Assembly: GCF_033446605.1 (NCBI RefSeq) | Contig: NZ_JAWQUO010000001.1 | Location: 1-64,000, forward strand | Direction: 5' to 3' | Source of the DNA: Iodobacter sp025352645 | GTDB taxonomy: Bacteria > Pseudomonadota > Gammaproteobacteria > Burkholderiales > Chitinibacteraceae | Length of the DNA stretch: 64,000 nucleotides | Shown: one piece after another, positions 45,134 through 54,210 of the stretch | Numbering within the stretch: the stretch's first letter is position 1 | Layout of the letters: each line of letters starts with the position of its first letter | The notes under the pieces: generated by a model | What the model saw: only the letters and a program-made list of their open reading frames with translations | Databases searched by the model: none | Told to the model about the DNA's origin: nothing | Translations under genes and position numbers: made by a program

Positions 45134-45904
45134 GTGACAAACAGCATGGCAATGGCAGATCGTAGGCAGAGCGTGGGTTCCGCCGAAGTGGCGGCACAGG
45201 TTTTAAAAGCGCTGGCTGATTTGGCCCCCAGCACCTCGCTCTCTCGCTTGGCTGAATATTTGGCTATGCCAGCCAGCAAAGTGCATCGCTACTTACAGGC
45301 TTTGATCGCCACTGGCTTTGCCGAACAGGATGCGGCCAGCAATCATTACGCGCTGGGGCATGAGGCGCTGCGGGTGGGTTTGATTGCGCTGGGCAAAATG
45401 GACGTGCTTAAAGTTGCCACGCCTTATCTACTGCAGCTGCGTGATCAGCTGAATGAAACGGTGTTTTTTGCGGTATGGGGAAATAAAGGCGCGACGGTGG
45501 TGCAGGTGGAGCAGGCGCTTAGATCCATCAGCCTGATTACCCAAGTAGGATCGGTATTGCCGCCGTTTAAATCAGCCACGGGGCTAGTGTTTAGTAGCCA
45601 TCTGCCAGAGCAAGAGGTGCAGCTATTGCAGCAGGAGGCGGGCTTGGATAAAGCTGCGCTGCAGACGCTTAATTTGCAATTGGCAGAGATCCGCGCTCAG
45701 GGCTGGCATAGTATTCAAGGTTTATTGATTTCTGGCGTAGATGCCATCTCTGCCCCAGTATTTAATGCCCGTCAGCAGATTATTGCGGTAGTGACCGTGG
45801 TGGGCTCTGCATCGTCCGCCCTGCAGCCCGCAGCAGATAGCGATTTGGTACAAAGGCTGCTTCAAGCCACCCAAGCCATTAGCCGCAGAATGGGGGCTGT
45901 TTAA
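45134..45904 (+). CDS. IclR family regulator of homogentisate catabolism
   Basis: 256 residues from GTG (ATG codons at 45146 and 45152 are alternatives). The N-terminal winged helix (VGSAEVAAQVLKALADLAP, STSLSRLAEYLAMPASKVHRYLQALIATG) and the C-terminal effector-binding domain (ATPYLLQLRDQLNETVFFAVWG through VVTVVGSAS) match IclR proteins. Being divergent from hmgA suggests it represses or activates the homogentisate genes, analogous to HmgR in pseudomonads; the effector is likely homogentisate. That is inference from context. Confidence 0.9.
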   Translation: MTNSMAMADRRQSVGSAEVAAQVLKALADLAPSTSLSRLAEYLAMPASKVHRYLQALIATGFAEQDAASNHYALGHEALRVGLIALGKMDVLKVATPYLLQLRDQLNETVFFAVWGNKGATVVQVEQALRSISLITQVGSVLPPFKSATGLVFSSHLPEQEVQLLQQEAGLDKAALQTLNLQLAEIRAQGWHSIQGLLISGVDAISAPVFNARQQIIAVVTVVGSASSALQPAADSDLVQRLLQATQAISRRMGAV

Positions 45905-45907
45905 AAG

Positions 45908-46063
45908 TTAAACCTTAAACCTTAAACCTTAAACCCAGATTTTGAACTACGGAGAACACAGAGGACACGGAGTTTCACGGAGAAAAACATAGCTAAGTAA
46001 ATGCATAGATTAGTTTTTATCTGAATTTAAGGTTTCCTTCGTGGTTCAAGATATGGGTTTTAA
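45908..46063. repeat. cggag palindromic repeat, copy 9, with (TTAAACC)4
   Basis: Four perfect TTAAACC heptamers (45908-45935) run straight into the left arm (aaacccagattttgaactac, then ggagaacacagaggacacgg). The right arm ccttcgtggttcaagatatg ends in ggtttt. It lies between the IclR gene and the ferredoxin gene. Confidence 0.85.
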
Positions 46064-46081
46064 AGATTTTTTTAATAAATT

Positions 46082-46420
46082 TCAAACATAAATCGTTAAA
46101 TCGCTTTTGATCTGGATATGGCAGGCTAGGCGGATGAGGGCAGGGGTGTCGGGGATAGTGAGTGGCGAGTCAGCTGCGAGCCCTGCGTGGCGGGCCATGA
46201 CATTTCTTTCTTTGGCTCCTAGCGTCACCATCCCACCACTGCCTGCATGTTCTAAGCGTACCTTGCATGCCCCGCAAGTGCCTTGGCCGCAGCGCCAAGC
46301 TAACTGTAATTTTCCATCGCTTACCAATTCTCTGACAGAAGTGATCAGCATGCTATCAAGCTCGGTAGTCACTTCCAGACGGGTGGAATCCTGCGAATTG
46401 ATAAAAGTTAGTTTGTACAT
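46082..46420 (-). CDS. plant-type [2Fe-2S] ferredoxin
   Basis: A 112-residue soluble electron carrier. The cluster ligands are visible as RCGQGTCGACKV (C-x4-C-x2-C) and a fourth cysteine in RLACHIQI about 45 residues later. The N-terminus MYKLTFINSQDSTRLEVTTE fits the beta-grasp ferredoxin fold. No reductase or oxygenase subunit is adjacent, so the partner is unknown. It faces the IclR gene across a repeat and is divergent from the HD-GYP gene (63 bp). Confidence 0.85.
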   Translation of the reverse strand: MYKLTFINSQDSTRLEVTTELDSMLITSVRELVSDGKLQLAWRCGQGTCGACKVRLEHAGSGGMVTLGAKERNVMARHAGLAADSPLTIPDTPALIRLACHIQIKSDLTIYV

Positions 46421-46483
46421 GAGCGAGGAGCGAGCCTTAGTCCTAAGATGAAGTAATAACCTTCATTGTATCTGCAAGCCGCC

Positions 46484-47707
46484 ATGATTAAAAAAATCCC
46501 TGTATCGGTATTAAAAATTGGCATGTATATCCATGACCTGAATGTGGACTGGATGGATCATCCTTTTTTGCGTAAGCAATTTGTAGTAAAAACAGATGAA
46601 GACTTACAAAAAATCATCATATCGGGGGCGCATGAAGTTTATATCGATACTGATCGTGGCCTAGATTACGCCCATGCGCCAACGGTGGATGAAGTGAATG
46701 CCAGCATTGAGGCGGAAATGGTTTTGGTGGCTACGGCACCCGCACCGGTGATTCAAGTTTCTAGTGCAGAAGAAATGTCCCGCGCTAAAAAAATCCATAA
46801 GCAGGCGCATTTATTGGTGCGCTCGGTTATGCAAGACGCAAGAATGGGTAAAGCCATTCAAATGGATGATGTAGAAGAAGTGGTTGAGGGGATTACTGAT
46901 TCTATTTTAAGAAATAGCAGTGCTTTATTAGGTTTGTCGGGAATTAAAGATAAAGACGAATATACTTTTCTACATTCGGTCAGCGTATGTACGCTCATGG
47001 TGACGTTTACAAAAAGTATGAATTTTCCAGCTGAATTAATTCGGCAGGCGGGGATTGGCGGCTTATTGCACGATACAGGCAAAACCATGGTGCCCAATGA
47101 AATTTTAAATAAACCGGGGCGTTTAACAGAAGAAGAGTTTGAGGTGATGCGCTCGCACCCAATGGAAGGTTTTAAGATTTTGTCACAGGTGGATTCAATT
47201 GGGGATATTCCATTAGAAATTACCTTGCATCACCATGAGCGTATGGATGGAAGCGGTTATCCGCATAAATTGCCAGGGGAAAACATTACGCAATTAACGC
47301 AAATGGCATCGGTAGTGGATGTATATGATGCAATTACTTCAGATCGTTGTTATCACAAAGGCATGCCCGCCTCGGAAGGATTAAAAAAACTGTGGGAATG
47401 GAGTAAATTTCATTTTAACCCAACCTTAGTACAAGCCTTTATGCGTACGGTGGGGATTTATCCAGTAGGGTCTTTAGTTAAATTAGAATCAGGCCGCTTG
47501 GCCGTGGTGCTGGAGCAAAACGAAGGCAATTTGCTCATGCCAAGGGTAAAGGCCATCTTTAGTACTAAGGCGAATGCCTATATCACACCCGTAGAAATTA
47601 ATTTGGCTAAGCCCATGGGATTAGGTGGGGCCGATAAAATTACTGGGCATGAATCGGCAGAAAAATGGAATATCGACGTGGCGAGATTTTTAATTCCACC
47701 AAGCTGA
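46484..47707 (+). CDS. HD-GYP cyclic-di-GMP phosphodiesterase with DUF3391
   Basis: 407 residues from MIKKIPVSVLKIGMYI. The N-terminal DUF3391 (about 1-130) is followed by HD-GYP. Seen are LHDTGKTMVPNEILNKPGRLTEEEF (HD pair), HPMEGFKIL, LHHHERMDGSGYP (the GYP motif) and ASVVDVYDAITSDRCYHKGM. All hallmark residues are present, so c-di-GMP hydrolysis to GMP or pGpG is expected. The start is uncertain because no good Shine-Dalgarno is seen; a TTG at 46466 would add six residues. Confidence 0.93.
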   Translation: MIKKIPVSVLKIGMYIHDLNVDWMDHPFLRKQFVVKTDEDLQKIIISGAHEVYIDTDRGLDYAHAPTVDEVNASIEAEMVLVATAPAPVIQVSSAEEMSRAKKIHKQAHLLVRSVMQDARMGKAIQMDDVEEVVEGITDSILRNSSALLGLSGIKDKDEYTFLHSVSVCTLMVTFTKSMNFPAELIRQAGIGGLLHDTGKTMVPNEILNKPGRLTEEEFEVMRSHPMEGFKILSQVDSIGDIPLEITLHHHERMDGSGYPHKLPGENITQLTQMASVVDVYDAITSDRCYHKGMPASEGLKKLWEWSKFHFNPTLVQAFMRTVGIYPVGSLVKLESGRLAVVLEQNEGNLLMPRVKAIFSTKANAYITPVEINLAKPMGLGGADKITGHESAEKWNIDVARFLIPPS

Positions 47708-47725
47708 TATTTATCATCCGTTGTT

Positions 47726-48313
47726 CTACAGGTTTTTTTGCAGCTTAGCCTTATCAAAGCGCCTTGCAAATGGCGTGCGCATTAAAAATAAAATCGCCAA
47801 TATCCCTGCATAAATCAATGGCGTTGTTAAATCTTTTTTTACCAACCATAAATAATGTAATACGCCTAAGCTGGCAATTAAATAAACCAGCTTATGTAGC
47901 TTTTGCCATTGCCGTTTTAGTTTTTTAATCGCCGCTTGATTTGATGTTGCGGCGAGCGGAATTAATAGCACAAAAGCCAGAAAGCCAACGGTTACAAAAG
48001 GACGTTTAATTACATCGTGCCAAATGGCGGCAGGGTCTAAGCCATGGTCAAACACAAAGAAAGTGAATGCGTGGATAAAGGCATAAAAAAATACATAGAG
48101 GCCTAGCATGCGGCGGTAGAGCAGCAGCTTGCCATAGCCAGTTAGGCGGCGTAGTGGCGTCACGCTTAGGGTAATCATGAGGAAATTTAACGCCCAAGTA
48201 CCGGTTTGGCGAGTTAAAAATTCAATCGGATTAACCGCTTGCCCAGTAGCGATGGCTATCCAAAGTAGGGGCAGCAGACAGGCAATAAAGAGAATGGGTT
48301 TGCTAAAGCGCAT
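47726..48313 (-). CDS. msrQ: MsrQ heme-binding electron donor to MsrP
   Basis: MsrQ (YedZ) is an inner-membrane b-heme protein that feeds electrons to periplasmic MsrP. The 195 residues form about six helices. RRMLGLYVFFYAFIHAFTFFVFD (heme-ligand histidine), WQKLHKLVYLIASLGVLHYLW (LHKLVY motif) and the loop VTPLRRLTGYGKLLLYRR are typical of the ferric-reductase-like family. It is normally encoded beside msrP, but msrP here is 27 kb away. It is convergent with the HD-GYP gene. Confidence 0.94.
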   Translation of the reverse strand: MRFSKPILFIACLLPLLWIAIATGQAVNPIEFLTRQTGTWALNFLMITLSVTPLRRLTGYGKLLLYRRMLGLYVFFYAFIHAFTFFVFDHGLDPAAIWHDVIKRPFVTVGFLAFVLLIPLAATSNQAAIKKLKRQWQKLHKLVYLIASLGVLHYLWLVKKDLTTPLIYAGILAILFLMRTPFARRFDKAKLQKNL

Positions 48314-48492
48314 TGCGGCAAGCTCGATTTAAAAAGTGGATTAGCAGTTTAGTCGGTTGATTGTGCTTGATCTGACAAGAGTAGAGGGGATTAGTGCCTT
48401 TTTAAAGCGTTTGAAGGTGGTTTTTTGTATCAAAACAAAGCAGTTTGTGATCGTTTCTAGGATAATGCGAAGCCTTGCTCAAGGAAATGGCT

Positions 48493-49617
48493 ATGTCGCA
48501 AAGCATTATTCACGCCGCTCACCGTATTGTGGTGAAAGTGGGCTCTAGCTTAGTTACCAATGAAGGCCGTGGTTTAGATCACGCTGCTCTTTTGCGCTGG
48601 GCGCAGGAAATTGCCGAAGTTTCAAAAATGGGCAAGCAAGTGGTGTTGGTCTCCTCTGGCGCAATTGCCGAAGGCGTGGCGCGTTTGGGTTGGACGCAAA
48701 AGCCGACGTCAGTACACGAAAAGCAAGCCGCTGCGGCGGTTGGGCAGATGGGATTGTGCCAAGCGTATGAAAGCGCTTTTCGCCAGCATGGTTTAAAAAC
48801 CGCACAAATTTTACTCACGCATGAAGATTTAGCCGATCGCACCCGCTATTTAAATGCCCGCTCTACCTTGATGACGCTGCTGAATTTAGGCGTGATTCCC
48901 ATCATTAATGAAAACGATAGCGTAGTAACCGCTGAAATTAAATTTGGTGATAACGATAGTTTGGGCGCTTTGGTGACCAATCTGATTGAAGGCGATGCGC
49001 TGATTATTCTGACTGATCAAAGCGGCCTATTTACAGCCGATCCACGTAAAGACCCAGATGCCCGCTTGGTGGAAGAAGCTGAGGCGGGCGATGTGAGCTT
49101 AGAAGAAATGGCGGGTGGTGCGGGCTCTAGCGTGGGTACAGGTGGGATGTATACCAAGATTATTGCCGCTAAACGCGCTGCGCGTAGTGGGGCTTCAACG
49201 GTGATTGCTTGCGGGCGCGAGCCTAGCGTCTTAACCCGTTTGGCTTTGGGTGAGCGCATTGGTACTCAGCTAACGGCTCAATCCACGCCACTGGCCGCTA
49301 AAAAACAATGGATTGCCGATCACTTGCAGCTTAAAGGCAGTGTGGTGCTGGATACTGGCGCGGTACGTGCCCTGCGTTTGCATGGCTCTAGCCTGCTGCC
49401 AATCGGCGTGAAAGAAGCGCTGGGTGATTTCTTGCGTGGGGATGTGGTGAGCTGTGTGGATAGCGCTGGGCTAGAAATCGCGCGGGGCATGGCAAACTAT
49501 AGCGCCGCTGAAACCCGCCGCATTATGCGTTTGCCAACTGGGCAGATCGAAGCCACGCTTGGCTATATCGATGAAGCGGAGCTGATTCATCGCGATAATA
49601 TGGTTTTAATGGGCTAA
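48493..49617 (+). CDS. proB: glutamate 5-kinase
   Basis: ProB phosphorylates glutamate in the first step of proline synthesis. I start at MSQSIIHAAHRIVVKVGSSLV because AAGGAA lies six bases before; ATG six bases earlier and TTG at 48475 are alternatives. The 374 residues have the kinase domain (GSSLVTNEGRG, VSSGAIAEG, NENDSVVTAEIKFGDNDSLGALV, TDQSGLFTADPRKDP, GTGGMYTKIIAAKRA) and a C-terminal PUA domain (about 280-374). Confidence 0.97.
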   Translation: MSQSIIHAAHRIVVKVGSSLVTNEGRGLDHAALLRWAQEIAEVSKMGKQVVLVSSGAIAEGVARLGWTQKPTSVHEKQAAAAVGQMGLCQAYESAFRQHGLKTAQILLTHEDLADRTRYLNARSTLMTLLNLGVIPIINENDSVVTAEIKFGDNDSLGALVTNLIEGDALIILTDQSGLFTADPRKDPDARLVEEAEAGDVSLEEMAGGAGSSVGTGGMYTKIIAAKRAARSGASTVIACGREPSVLTRLALGERIGTQLTAQSTPLAAKKQWIADHLQLKGSVVLDTGAVRALRLHGSSLLPIGVKEALGDFLRGDVVSCVDSAGLEIARGMANYSAAETRRIMRLPTGQIEATLGYIDEAELIHRDNMVLMG

Positions 49618-49659
49618 ATGGGTAAGGTGGGCGGGCTTTGCCCTTGCCCCCTCTGTGAT

Positions 49660-50538
49660 TTATCGCTTGTTCTGGCATGTTGTGGCTATGGCGCATATTG
49701 CATCCATAACCGCCCTGATTCTGGCCGTTTTGTACAGATCTGGATGGGCAACTAACCACACTGGGTAGTGGCGGCGGTGTTCTGTCCAGATTGCTTGTAA
49801 TTCGGGATATTCATGGGCAACGAAGTCGGGTAATTCGGTGATGCCCAGTCCCGCGCGGGTAGCCGCACATAAGCTCCATAGCGTATTACAGCGCATTCTG
49901 ATTTTCCCCTCATCGATCGCTTCCCCAGCAAGCTGCTCCGGCTCTGACCAGCCTGTGGCTTGTAAGGGCAGCAGCAGGGAATGCCCCGCAAAGTGCTCTC
50001 CACGAACGGGCATAGCATGGGTACGCCAGTAGTGGGCTGAGCCATAGAGCGAGACGGTGAGCTCCATCAGTTTTCGGGCAATTAATAAGGGAGATTCGGG
50101 ACGAATAGTGCGCAGGGCGATATCCGCTTCCCGACGGCTTAAATTTAGTAATTCTGCCCCTGTCAGTAATACCAGCTCAATATCGGGGTGTTGTTCTTGT
50201 AAGGACTGTATCGCAGGAATAACAAAGCTCTGTGCCAAGGTATCGGTGGTGGCAATGCGCACCAGCCCAGCTAATCCCATATCAGAATCTTGAACGGTCT
50301 TTTGCATGGCCAGTGCGGCGTCTTCTAGTTGTAGCGCATGGGGTAGTAGCTGATCTGCAAAGGGGGTGGGAAGCATGCCAATGGTGGTGCGTAAAAATAG
50401 CCGAGTATTTAATTGCCGCTCCAGTGCACTGAGACGTCTGCCTACGGTTGCCTGATCTACGCTCAGTAGTTGTGCCGCTGCAGCCAGTGTTCTTGTCTTG
50501 TAAATCGCTAAGAAGTAGCGAACATTATTCCAGTCCAT
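49660..50538 (-). CDS. LysR family transcriptional regulator
   Basis: 292 residues. The N-terminal helix-turn-helix MDWNNVRYFLAIYKTRTLAAAAQLLSVDQATVGRRLSALE is typical of the family, in the subgroup beginning MDW-x2-L/VRYFL. The C-terminal substrate-binding domain starts about residue 95 (VRIATTDTLAQSFVIPAIQSL). It is divergent from the lipocalin-like and MFS genes (270-bp gap) and most likely controls them. The effector is unknown. Confidence 0.92.
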   Translation of the reverse strand: MDWNNVRYFLAIYKTRTLAAAAQLLSVDQATVGRRLSALERQLNTRLFLRTTIGMLPTPFADQLLPHALQLEDAALAMQKTVQDSDMGLAGLVRIATTDTLAQSFVIPAIQSLQEQHPDIELVLLTGAELLNLSRREADIALRTIRPESPLLIARKLMELTVSLYGSAHYWRTHAMPVRGEHFAGHSLLLPLQATGWSEPEQLAGEAIDEGKIRMRCNTLWSLCAATRAGLGITELPDFVAHEYPELQAIWTEHRRHYPVWLVAHPDLYKTARIRAVMDAICAIATTCQNKR

Positions 50539-50808
50539 TTGCCGCCATATTAAGGATCACGCCTTTTGTTTACTTGTAAGTGACTGGTATGGGGTGTTTG
50601 ATGTAAGGGGTAATTATGCCATTGTATTCGATAAAAATTTAATAAAATTCTTATTTTGCTATTTTATTGATATAAAAATGCAATGCGGCCATGCATATTT
50701 GTCTATTCCAAGCGCTTTTTCCTTCGTCCTATAATTCTCAGCGCATCGCATACCGTGATGTAAATGGCATGCTAAAGAGCAAATTATTATTATCGGGGAA
50801 AGATTTAA

Positions 50809-51339
50809 GTGATTGATTTTAAAAAAATACTGGCAGGTGCGTGGGTGCTTGAGTCCTATTTTAAGCGCGCAGATGACGGCAGCGTGGCATTTCCAATGGG
50901 GGAGCAGCCAAAGGGAATGATTATGTATACCCATGAGGGATATATGTCAGTACAAATCATGGCAAGTGAACGTGCATTCTTTGCTTCAGATAATTTGCAT
51001 GAAAAGACAGCCGATGAGTTAAGCCAAGCGGCGGCAAGTTACTTTGCATATTCTGGCTTGTACGAGGTGGAAACAGAGCCCACAGACGATGGGCTGGAGG
51101 GGGCGTCCTTTAGTGGTTTGATTACTCATCATATGCAGAGCAGTCTCTTCCCTAATTGGGTGGGTTGCTCCCTTGCTCGGCTCCTCAAGCTACAGGGGGA
51201 TAGGCTTGAATTAAGCACTTGCCAGTCTTCACCTTATCAAGGTAAATCGATGAGCACACACTTAGTTTGGCGTAAGCGCACTGCGATTAAGCAATCTGCT
51301 GAAGCGGTAAATAAACATTTTCGCTTGATTGCTGCATAA
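50809..51339 (+). CDS. lipocalin-like domain protein
   Basis: 176 residues from GTG, with GGGGAAAG upstream. ILAGAWVLESYFKRADDGSVAFPMGEQPKGMIMYTHEGYMSVQI is the typical beginning of the lipocalin-like family often found with LysR regulators and small-molecule genes. ASYFAYSGLYEVE and HHMQSSLFPNWVG continue the barrel. No signal peptide, so it is cytoplasmic. It is nine bp from an MFS exporter gene. The ligand is unknown. Confidence 0.85.
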   Translation: MIDFKKILAGAWVLESYFKRADDGSVAFPMGEQPKGMIMYTHEGYMSVQIMASERAFFASDNLHEKTADELSQAAASYFAYSGLYEVETEPTDDGLEGASFSGLITHHMQSSLFPNWVGCSLARLLKLQGDRLELSTCQSSPYQGKSMSTHLVWRKRTAIKQSAEAVNKHFRLIAA

Positions 51340-51348
51340 GGAGCACCC

Positions 51349-52557
51349 ATGCAAAAGTACGCTCCAAATAATCCAAACCTTGTTATGTGGCTCATTATTT
51401 TGTTAGCGCCAATTGGGCAAATGGCAATTGATATTTATGTGACGGCCTTACCCACCATGCGGCATGATTTTGGGGTAAGCCAGCAGCAAATTCAATTTAG
51501 CGTCACCGCTTACTTGCTTAGCTTTGCTATTGGGCAGCTATTCTATGGCCCATTGGCGGATGCATGGGGAAGGCGGGCCTCATTATTATTAGGGCTGGGC
51601 ATCTATTTATTGGGGAGCGTATTACTCCTTTTAACGCATAGCTTTCCCTTGTTTATTGCCGCAAGAATTGTGCAGGGATTAGGTATTGCTTGTGGCTCAG
51701 TGGTAATGAAAGCGCTTGCACCAGATCATTTTGCAGGTAAGCAGCTGGCTCATGTGATGACCTATATGGTGATTGGCTGGGGAATGGGGCCAATTGTTGC
51801 GCCAGTGATTGGTGCGCAGCTGCAAAGCTATTGGGGCTGGCAATCTTGTCTGTATTTCTTACTTGGCTATGGGGTGCTTTTAACTTTTATTGTTTTGTTT
51901 GGATTACGTGAGTCTTTGCAAAAACCAGTGCCCATGAAATTGAAATTGATTTATGCAAATTCACGCATGATTTACGCTAATCGTGAATTTCAGCTGTGCT
52001 TTCTGACGATGGGGCTTTGCTATGGTATTTTGCTGAGCTTTAATTTATGCGCTCCATTTATGGTTCAAGATGTTTTACATCGCTCACCGGTGTTCTTTGG
52101 GAATATCGCCTTGCTAATGGGGGCCGCATATTTTTCTGGGGTCTTTAGTAACCGGCTAATTGCGGGCCGTATTGCTGCGGCACGTTTATGCCGTACTGCG
52201 GTGGCGATTAATATTTGCACGGCGATTGTTATGACGCTGCTTGCATTTCAATTGGGCTTAAGTCTGCAGCTACTAATTGTTCCTACTTTGATTATTACTT
52301 TTTTTGCGGGGGTTATTTTTCCCAATATGATGGCACGCAGTGTGTCGATGTACCCTACACTTGCCGGTTTAGCCAGCTCTTTGCTTGGCTTTGCGCTGAC
52401 GCTGTGTGCAGGAGCCGTGATGTATGTTTCCAGCTTATTGCCTGTTGATCGTTTATTACCTCTCTCCTTTTTGTATCTGCTGATTGCTGTTTTTTCTGGG
52501 GTGATGGTGTATCGCATTTATCCGGCAGAAACTAGGTTGATTGCAGATTTATGTTGA
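51349..52557 (+). CDS. MFS drug/small-molecule exporter, Bcr/CflA type
   Basis: 402 residues with twelve predicted helices. The first helix carries MAIDIYVTALPTM. The loop 2-3 motif GPLADAWGRRASLLLGLGIYLLGS, the helix-4 RIVQGLGIACGSVV and the helix-5 motif GWGMGPIVAPVIGAQLQSYWGWQSC are characteristic of Bcr/CflA drug:proton antiporters. It is cotranscribed with the lipocalin-like gene. The substrate is unknown, but a LysR-lipocalin-exporter trio suggests efflux of a specific compound. Confidence 0.93.
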   Translation: MQKYAPNNPNLVMWLIILLAPIGQMAIDIYVTALPTMRHDFGVSQQQIQFSVTAYLLSFAIGQLFYGPLADAWGRRASLLLGLGIYLLGSVLLLLTHSFPLFIAARIVQGLGIACGSVVMKALAPDHFAGKQLAHVMTYMVIGWGMGPIVAPVIGAQLQSYWGWQSCLYFLLGYGVLLTFIVLFGLRESLQKPVPMKLKLIYANSRMIYANREFQLCFLTMGLCYGILLSFNLCAPFMVQDVLHRSPVFFGNIALLMGAAYFSGVFSNRLIAGRIAAARLCRTAVAINICTAIVMTLLAFQLGLSLQLLIVPTLIITFFAGVIFPNMMARSVSMYPTLAGLASSLLGFALTLCAGAVMYVSSLLPVDRLLPLSFLYLLIAVFSGVMVYRIYPAETRLIADLC

Positions 52558-52570
52558 TGTAGGGCGGGTG

Positions 52571-52606
52571 AAAAAGCCGCAGCGATTAACGCGCTTGCGG
52601 CTTTTT
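52571..52606. terminator. bidirectional intrinsic terminator
   Basis: AAAAAGCCGCA, a short loop, then TGCGGCTTTTT between the convergent MFS and CNP1-like genes. A partial gggcgggtg motif precedes it. Confidence 0.88.
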
Positions 52607-52639
52607 GGTGAATGACATCAGCATGGGGTGTTGAGTTTT

Positions 52640-53197
52640 TTACCTGACGATTTTCAATGGTGTGTCGCTTGTCATTCCATCGACTATTTTTTCTACCGAT
52701 GCAGGTGCGCCGCCCCAGCAAAACTCTTTGGCCAGCTTGGCTTGGTAGCCATTACGTTTATCTTTAACGATGAGCTCCCACGGGCGGTTTAGATTCTGCC
52801 ATTGATCACCGCTTAAATAGGCGTAGCTGCGATATTGATTGGTTTTGCAATCAATCCCTTCAAAGCTGACATTTCTTACCTTGCTGCCCTTGCTGGTCAC
52901 GGCCGCTGCATAGCGAATGATGTCATCTGTACCAATCACAATCCCATCCAGTGCTACTTCAAATTTATTCATTCTGGAATCGTAATTGGCGATAAATTCG
53001 TGCCATTTCTCGAGCTTTTTTGGGTCTGGCTTGGTGAATTCTTTTTCGTCAGGTGCAGGTAGTGGTGTGTCTTTCAGTAGGCGAGAAAAAGTAGTTCCAC
53101 CGGTATGTTCTATCCCTGGTGGGGTGCTATTGCTATATTCGGAGGCGTTGGCAAGGCAAGGCAAGGCAAGCAGGGCGGCAAAAAGAAAACGTTGCAT
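52640..53197 (-). CDS. CNP1-like family secreted protein
   Basis: 185 residues with a clear Sec signal (MQRFLFAALLALPCLANA). The mature part has an acidic linker then FEVALDGIVIGTDDIIRYAAAVTSKGSKVRNVSFEGIDCKTNQYRSYAYLSGD, which is typical of the CNP1-like family restricted mostly to betaproteobacteria. The role is unknown; most likely periplasmic. It carries two cysteines (FEGIDCK and KEFCWGG) that could form a disulfide. Confidence 0.85.
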   Translation of the reverse strand: MQRFLFAALLALPCLANASEYSNSTPPGIEHTGGTTFSRLLKDTPLPAPDEKEFTKPDPKKLEKWHEFIANYDSRMNKFEVALDGIVIGTDDIIRYAAAVTSKGSKVRNVSFEGIDCKTNQYRSYAYLSGDQWQNLNRPWELIVKDKRNGYQAKLAKEFCWGGAPASVEKIVDGMTSDTPLKIVR

Positions 53198-53231
53198 ATT
53201 AATCCTTAAACAAAGATGTACAGCAGGCCTG

Positions 53232-54209
53232 TCAGTGTGGAATGCGGCGGATAGGAATACTACGCGCGGGGCGAATACTAAACCATGTGGCTTGCAAGGT
53301 AATATGTTGGATGCCGTAGCGCTCGCCTAGCATATGGTTGATATGTTTAAGCTGCAAGGGCCACGTTTCTGGCTTCTCGATCACAATATGCGCGGAGAGC
53401 GCTACTTTGTCGCCAGATATATTCCAAACATGTAGATCATTCACCTGCACCACGCCTTTTTCTGTGGCGAGGGCGTTGCCGATTTCTTCTAGATTTAACT
53501 GCTGTGGCACGCCTTCCATTAAAACATGGGTGGTCTGGCGAAGTAGATTCCACGTTGAGCGTAAAATCAGCATCGACACAAAAACCGATAAAATTGGGTC
53601 AATGGCTTTCCAGCCGGTAAAGTAAATGACTGCACCAGCGCTAATGGCCGCAACAGATCCTAGTAAATCTCCCAACACATGGATCATCGCCGCACGGCTG
53701 TTTAGATTGTCGTGATCGTGCGATAGCTGCCAAGCAGACACAATATTCACCAGCAGGCCAATCACCGCAATGATCATCACTCCCATGCCGTTCACGGCTT
53801 GAGGATGGATTAAGCGGCTGACCGCTTCCACCACAATCCATACCACCAGTGCAATCATCACCAAGCTATTGATCAGCGCGCCGATGACTTCGGCCCGCGC
53901 ATAGCCATAGGAATTTTCTGCATTGGCGGGGCGCTGTCCAATCAGATTGGCAATCAGCGCTAAAAGTAGCGCGGCGCTATCGGTAAACATATGACCGGCA
54001 TCTGAAATCAGCGCCAGCGAGCCTGTCATCACCCCACCTACCAGCTCAACAACGCCAAAACCACCGGTAATAATCAACGCCAGCAACAGCCTTTTTTGCG
54101 AGCTAGGCTTGCCATGATTATGGTGGTGATGGGCATGATCAAAGGCGTGATCGTGGTGCTCGTTATGCCCACCTGGCTGATCGTGCGGGTGCGGGTGTTG
54201 ATGCGGCAT
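53232..54209 (-). CDS. zinc-type cation diffusion facilitator (CzcD/ZitB-like)
   Basis: 325 residues with a His-rich cytoplasmic N-terminus (HQHPHPHDQ...HDHAFDHAHHHHNHG). Six helices follow. SDAGHMFTDSAALLLALIA (helix 2) and HVLGDLLGSVAAI (helix 5) carry the HxxxD Zn-site residues of the Zn-CDF subgroup. A C-terminal cytoplasmic domain (VPQQLNLEEIG...HIVIE) follows. It exports Zn2+ and similar ions for protons. It starts one base after the sensor kinase gene, so it belongs to that operon. Confidence 0.95.
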   Translation of the reverse strand: MPHQHPHPHDQPGGHNEHHDHAFDHAHHHHNHGKPSSQKRLLLALIITGGFGVVELVGGVMTGSLALISDAGHMFTDSAALLLALIANLIGQRPANAENSYGYARAEVIGALINSLVMIALVVWIVVEAVSRLIHPQAVNGMGVMIIAVIGLLVNIVSAWQLSHDHDNLNSRAAMIHVLGDLLGSVAAISAGAVIYFTGWKAIDPILSVFVSMLILRSTWNLLRQTTHVLMEGVPQQLNLEEIGNALATEKGVVQVNDLHVWNISGDKVALSAHIVIEKPETWPLQLKHINHMLGERYGIQHITLQATWFSIRPARSIPIRRIPH

Positions 54210-54210
54210 C

